This document shows positions 62,901-64,000 of a DNA stretch of 64,000 nt, one piece after another (position 1 is the stretch's first letter; every line of letters starts with the position of its first letter). The position numbers were made by a program, and so were the translations under genes. The notes under the pieces are model-generated. The model saw only the letters and a program-made list of their open reading frames with translations, was not told the origin of the DNA and ran no database searches. This DNA comes from Vanilla planifolia (taxonomy: Eukaryota > Streptophyta > Magnoliopsida > Asparagales > Orchidaceae), in the NCBI GenBank assembly GCA_023846275.1, contig JAIUJO010000160.1, positions 1 to 64,000 of the forward strand, read 5' to 3'.

Positions 62901-63770
62901 TTCATTTATGTATTATATATATTGAATTCGTTTTTAAATGATAAATTATTATTATTTGTGTTTATTTACTTTTGTATTTTGTATTAACTCTAAATGAGGT
63001 TCGATCGAGATGTAACAAATGTCTTTGGTGTCATCTCAATGAGCAATATCTAAATAAATATTTATTTCTTATTTTCAATCATTTTGGCATGTTTTACAAG
63101 AAATTTTAATTCATACCTATTTTGATGATCAATGACGTTATCTTAAATTTCTTTGGTATCTTGAATTGTGACTTTCTCTTTTAATTTTTTTCTTTCATTC
63201 AATGTTTCCTTTTTACTCGGTTATAATAATATGTCACTTCAAATATCTAATGGTGTAGCCTTCACAATTTTTTTGTTATATTATTTTGCTTTAATTTAAC
63301 TAATTTTCGTTTTAGTATTAGATTACTTATATTAAGATAATAATTGTTTATTTTTAATGCCTTTTTAATCTAGTGATTCTTATTAATTAAAATGTTGTCC
63401 GATAAAGGTGAAACAAATGTTGAAAAACTCATATTATTCAGCTCTATTTAAATAAATATTTATTTTATAATTTTTTAAATTATTTATTTTCCATTATTTT
63501 GTACACTTTAAAAAGATTTTGATACTAACATAATATGATGATTAAAGATGTTACTCTTGATTTCTTTAGTACTTTAAAATGTAACATTCCTCATAATTTA
63601 TATTATTTCTTCAAATATTTTGTATTAATTTTATTATATTACTACGTAACACATAATAAACTGCCGTTTGAAAATAGAATTTCTTTTTTTTGGTTATATT
63701 ATATTTTCTTAATTATTCAAATTTCAATTTTAATATACATTTTCTTGATATTCAACAACTCATTGAATCC
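59960..63770 (+). repeat. 400-bp tandem repeat, second array (plus)
   Basis: Nine or so units of the same family as 21.36-39.33 kb. Anchors are near 60,310, 60,735, 61,150, 61,540, 61,940, 62,340, 62,740, 63,135 and 63,550, a mean step of about 405 bases. Good copies include ggatgttaagcttgacctc with atcttggaatgcaactttcac at 60,722-60,780 and gatcgagatgtaacaaatg with tcatctcaatgagc at 63,003-63,045. All units are on the plus strand. Open frames of 65-86 codons at 61,887, 62,775 and 63,535 read the same part of the unit in the same frame. Confidence 0.9.
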
Positions 63771-63910
63771 AACCATTAGAGAAGCCATCCAATAAATGTG
63801 GAGTTGAGTGCTATCATTTTCATAGGAAGAAGAATGTCGTAACCTAGTGCCACAAGAGAGCCTAGCATATAGACATAGAAGTACTATAAGTAAGCATTAA
63901 AGTTGACAAA
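63771..63910. other. Non-repeat flank of second array
   Basis: The AT-rich repeat stops and base composition becomes less skewed (gtaacctagtgccacaagagagcc). No feature recognised. The change in composition suggests a different, possibly younger, sequence starting here. Confidence 0.4.
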
Positions 63911-64000
63911 ATGGAGGTCATCAAATTTGAAAAGGAGGATAAAGAAGAATTATTATCATTAAGAGAAAGACTTTACTATGCTGAATCTCCAGGGCAATTT
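63911..64000 (+). CDS. Possible partial open frame running off the edge
   Basis: ATG at 63,911 opens 30 codons to the window end without a stop (begins MEVIKFEKEDKEELLSLRER). An in-frame stop lies just upstream. The peptide is rich in Glu and Lys and is unlike the stop-ridden decay elsewhere. It could be the start of an exon, or the start of a retroelement gag. No ribosome-context or splice evidence is strong, and 30 codons can be chance. I do not recognise the family. Confidence 0.25.
   Translation, partial: MEVIKFEKEDKEELLSLRERLYYAESPGQF

Overview
This window looks like intergenic nuclear DNA from a plant with a large, old, repeat-rich genome. It is very AT-rich on both strands, CpG is visibly rare, and no open frame exceeds 99 codons. 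I find no intact gene, RNA gene, operon or CRISPR array. What can be recognised are plant-type retrotransposon ruins (Ty3/gypsy, Ty1/copia and an L1-type LINE) full of stop codons, frameshifts and G-to-A / C-to-T changes, the pattern left by long decay of methylated DNA. A seed plant is well supported by the element types. A gymnosperm, perhaps a low-GC gnetophyte-like genome, is only a guess from composition and element age.

Layout. 1-5.95 kb: two head-to-tail pieces of a very long gypsy LTR, plus strand. 6.05-21.29 kb: one damaged Ty3/gypsy element on the minus strand, with its 5' LTR at 21.29-16.98 kb, a mostly unreadable internal region, gag about 10.2-9.4 kb, RT tail/RNase H/integrase 9.2-7.36 kb and a truncated 3' LTR 7.36-6.05 kb. 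21.29-21.35 kb: a (TA)n tract. 21.36-39.33 kb: a large, highly diverged tandem array of a roughly 400-bp AT-rich unit, made of four blocks that alternate strand (-,+,-,+). 39.33-43.75 kb: integrase end plus long LTR of another copy of the gypsy family, plus strand. 45.2-55.1 kb: an L1-type LINE on the minus strand, split by a nested Ty3/gypsy element at 47,263-53,014 that still shows paired LTRs, a primer binding site, gag, protease and a matching 5-bp target duplication. 56.9-58.95 kb: a collapsed Ty1/copia polyprotein on the minus strand. 59.5-59.95 kb: a purine-rich tract. 59.96-63.77 kb: a second array of the same 400-bp unit, plus strand. The last 90 bases hold a small open frame running off the edge.

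The most unusual feature is the 400-bp repeat family: two arrays about 20 kb apart, alternating strand blocks, an internal partial duplication and a conserved short inverted repeat in the unit. I do not recognise it as a named family. All homology statements are by-eye alignments and translations, so boundaries are approximate unless a defined motif is cited.
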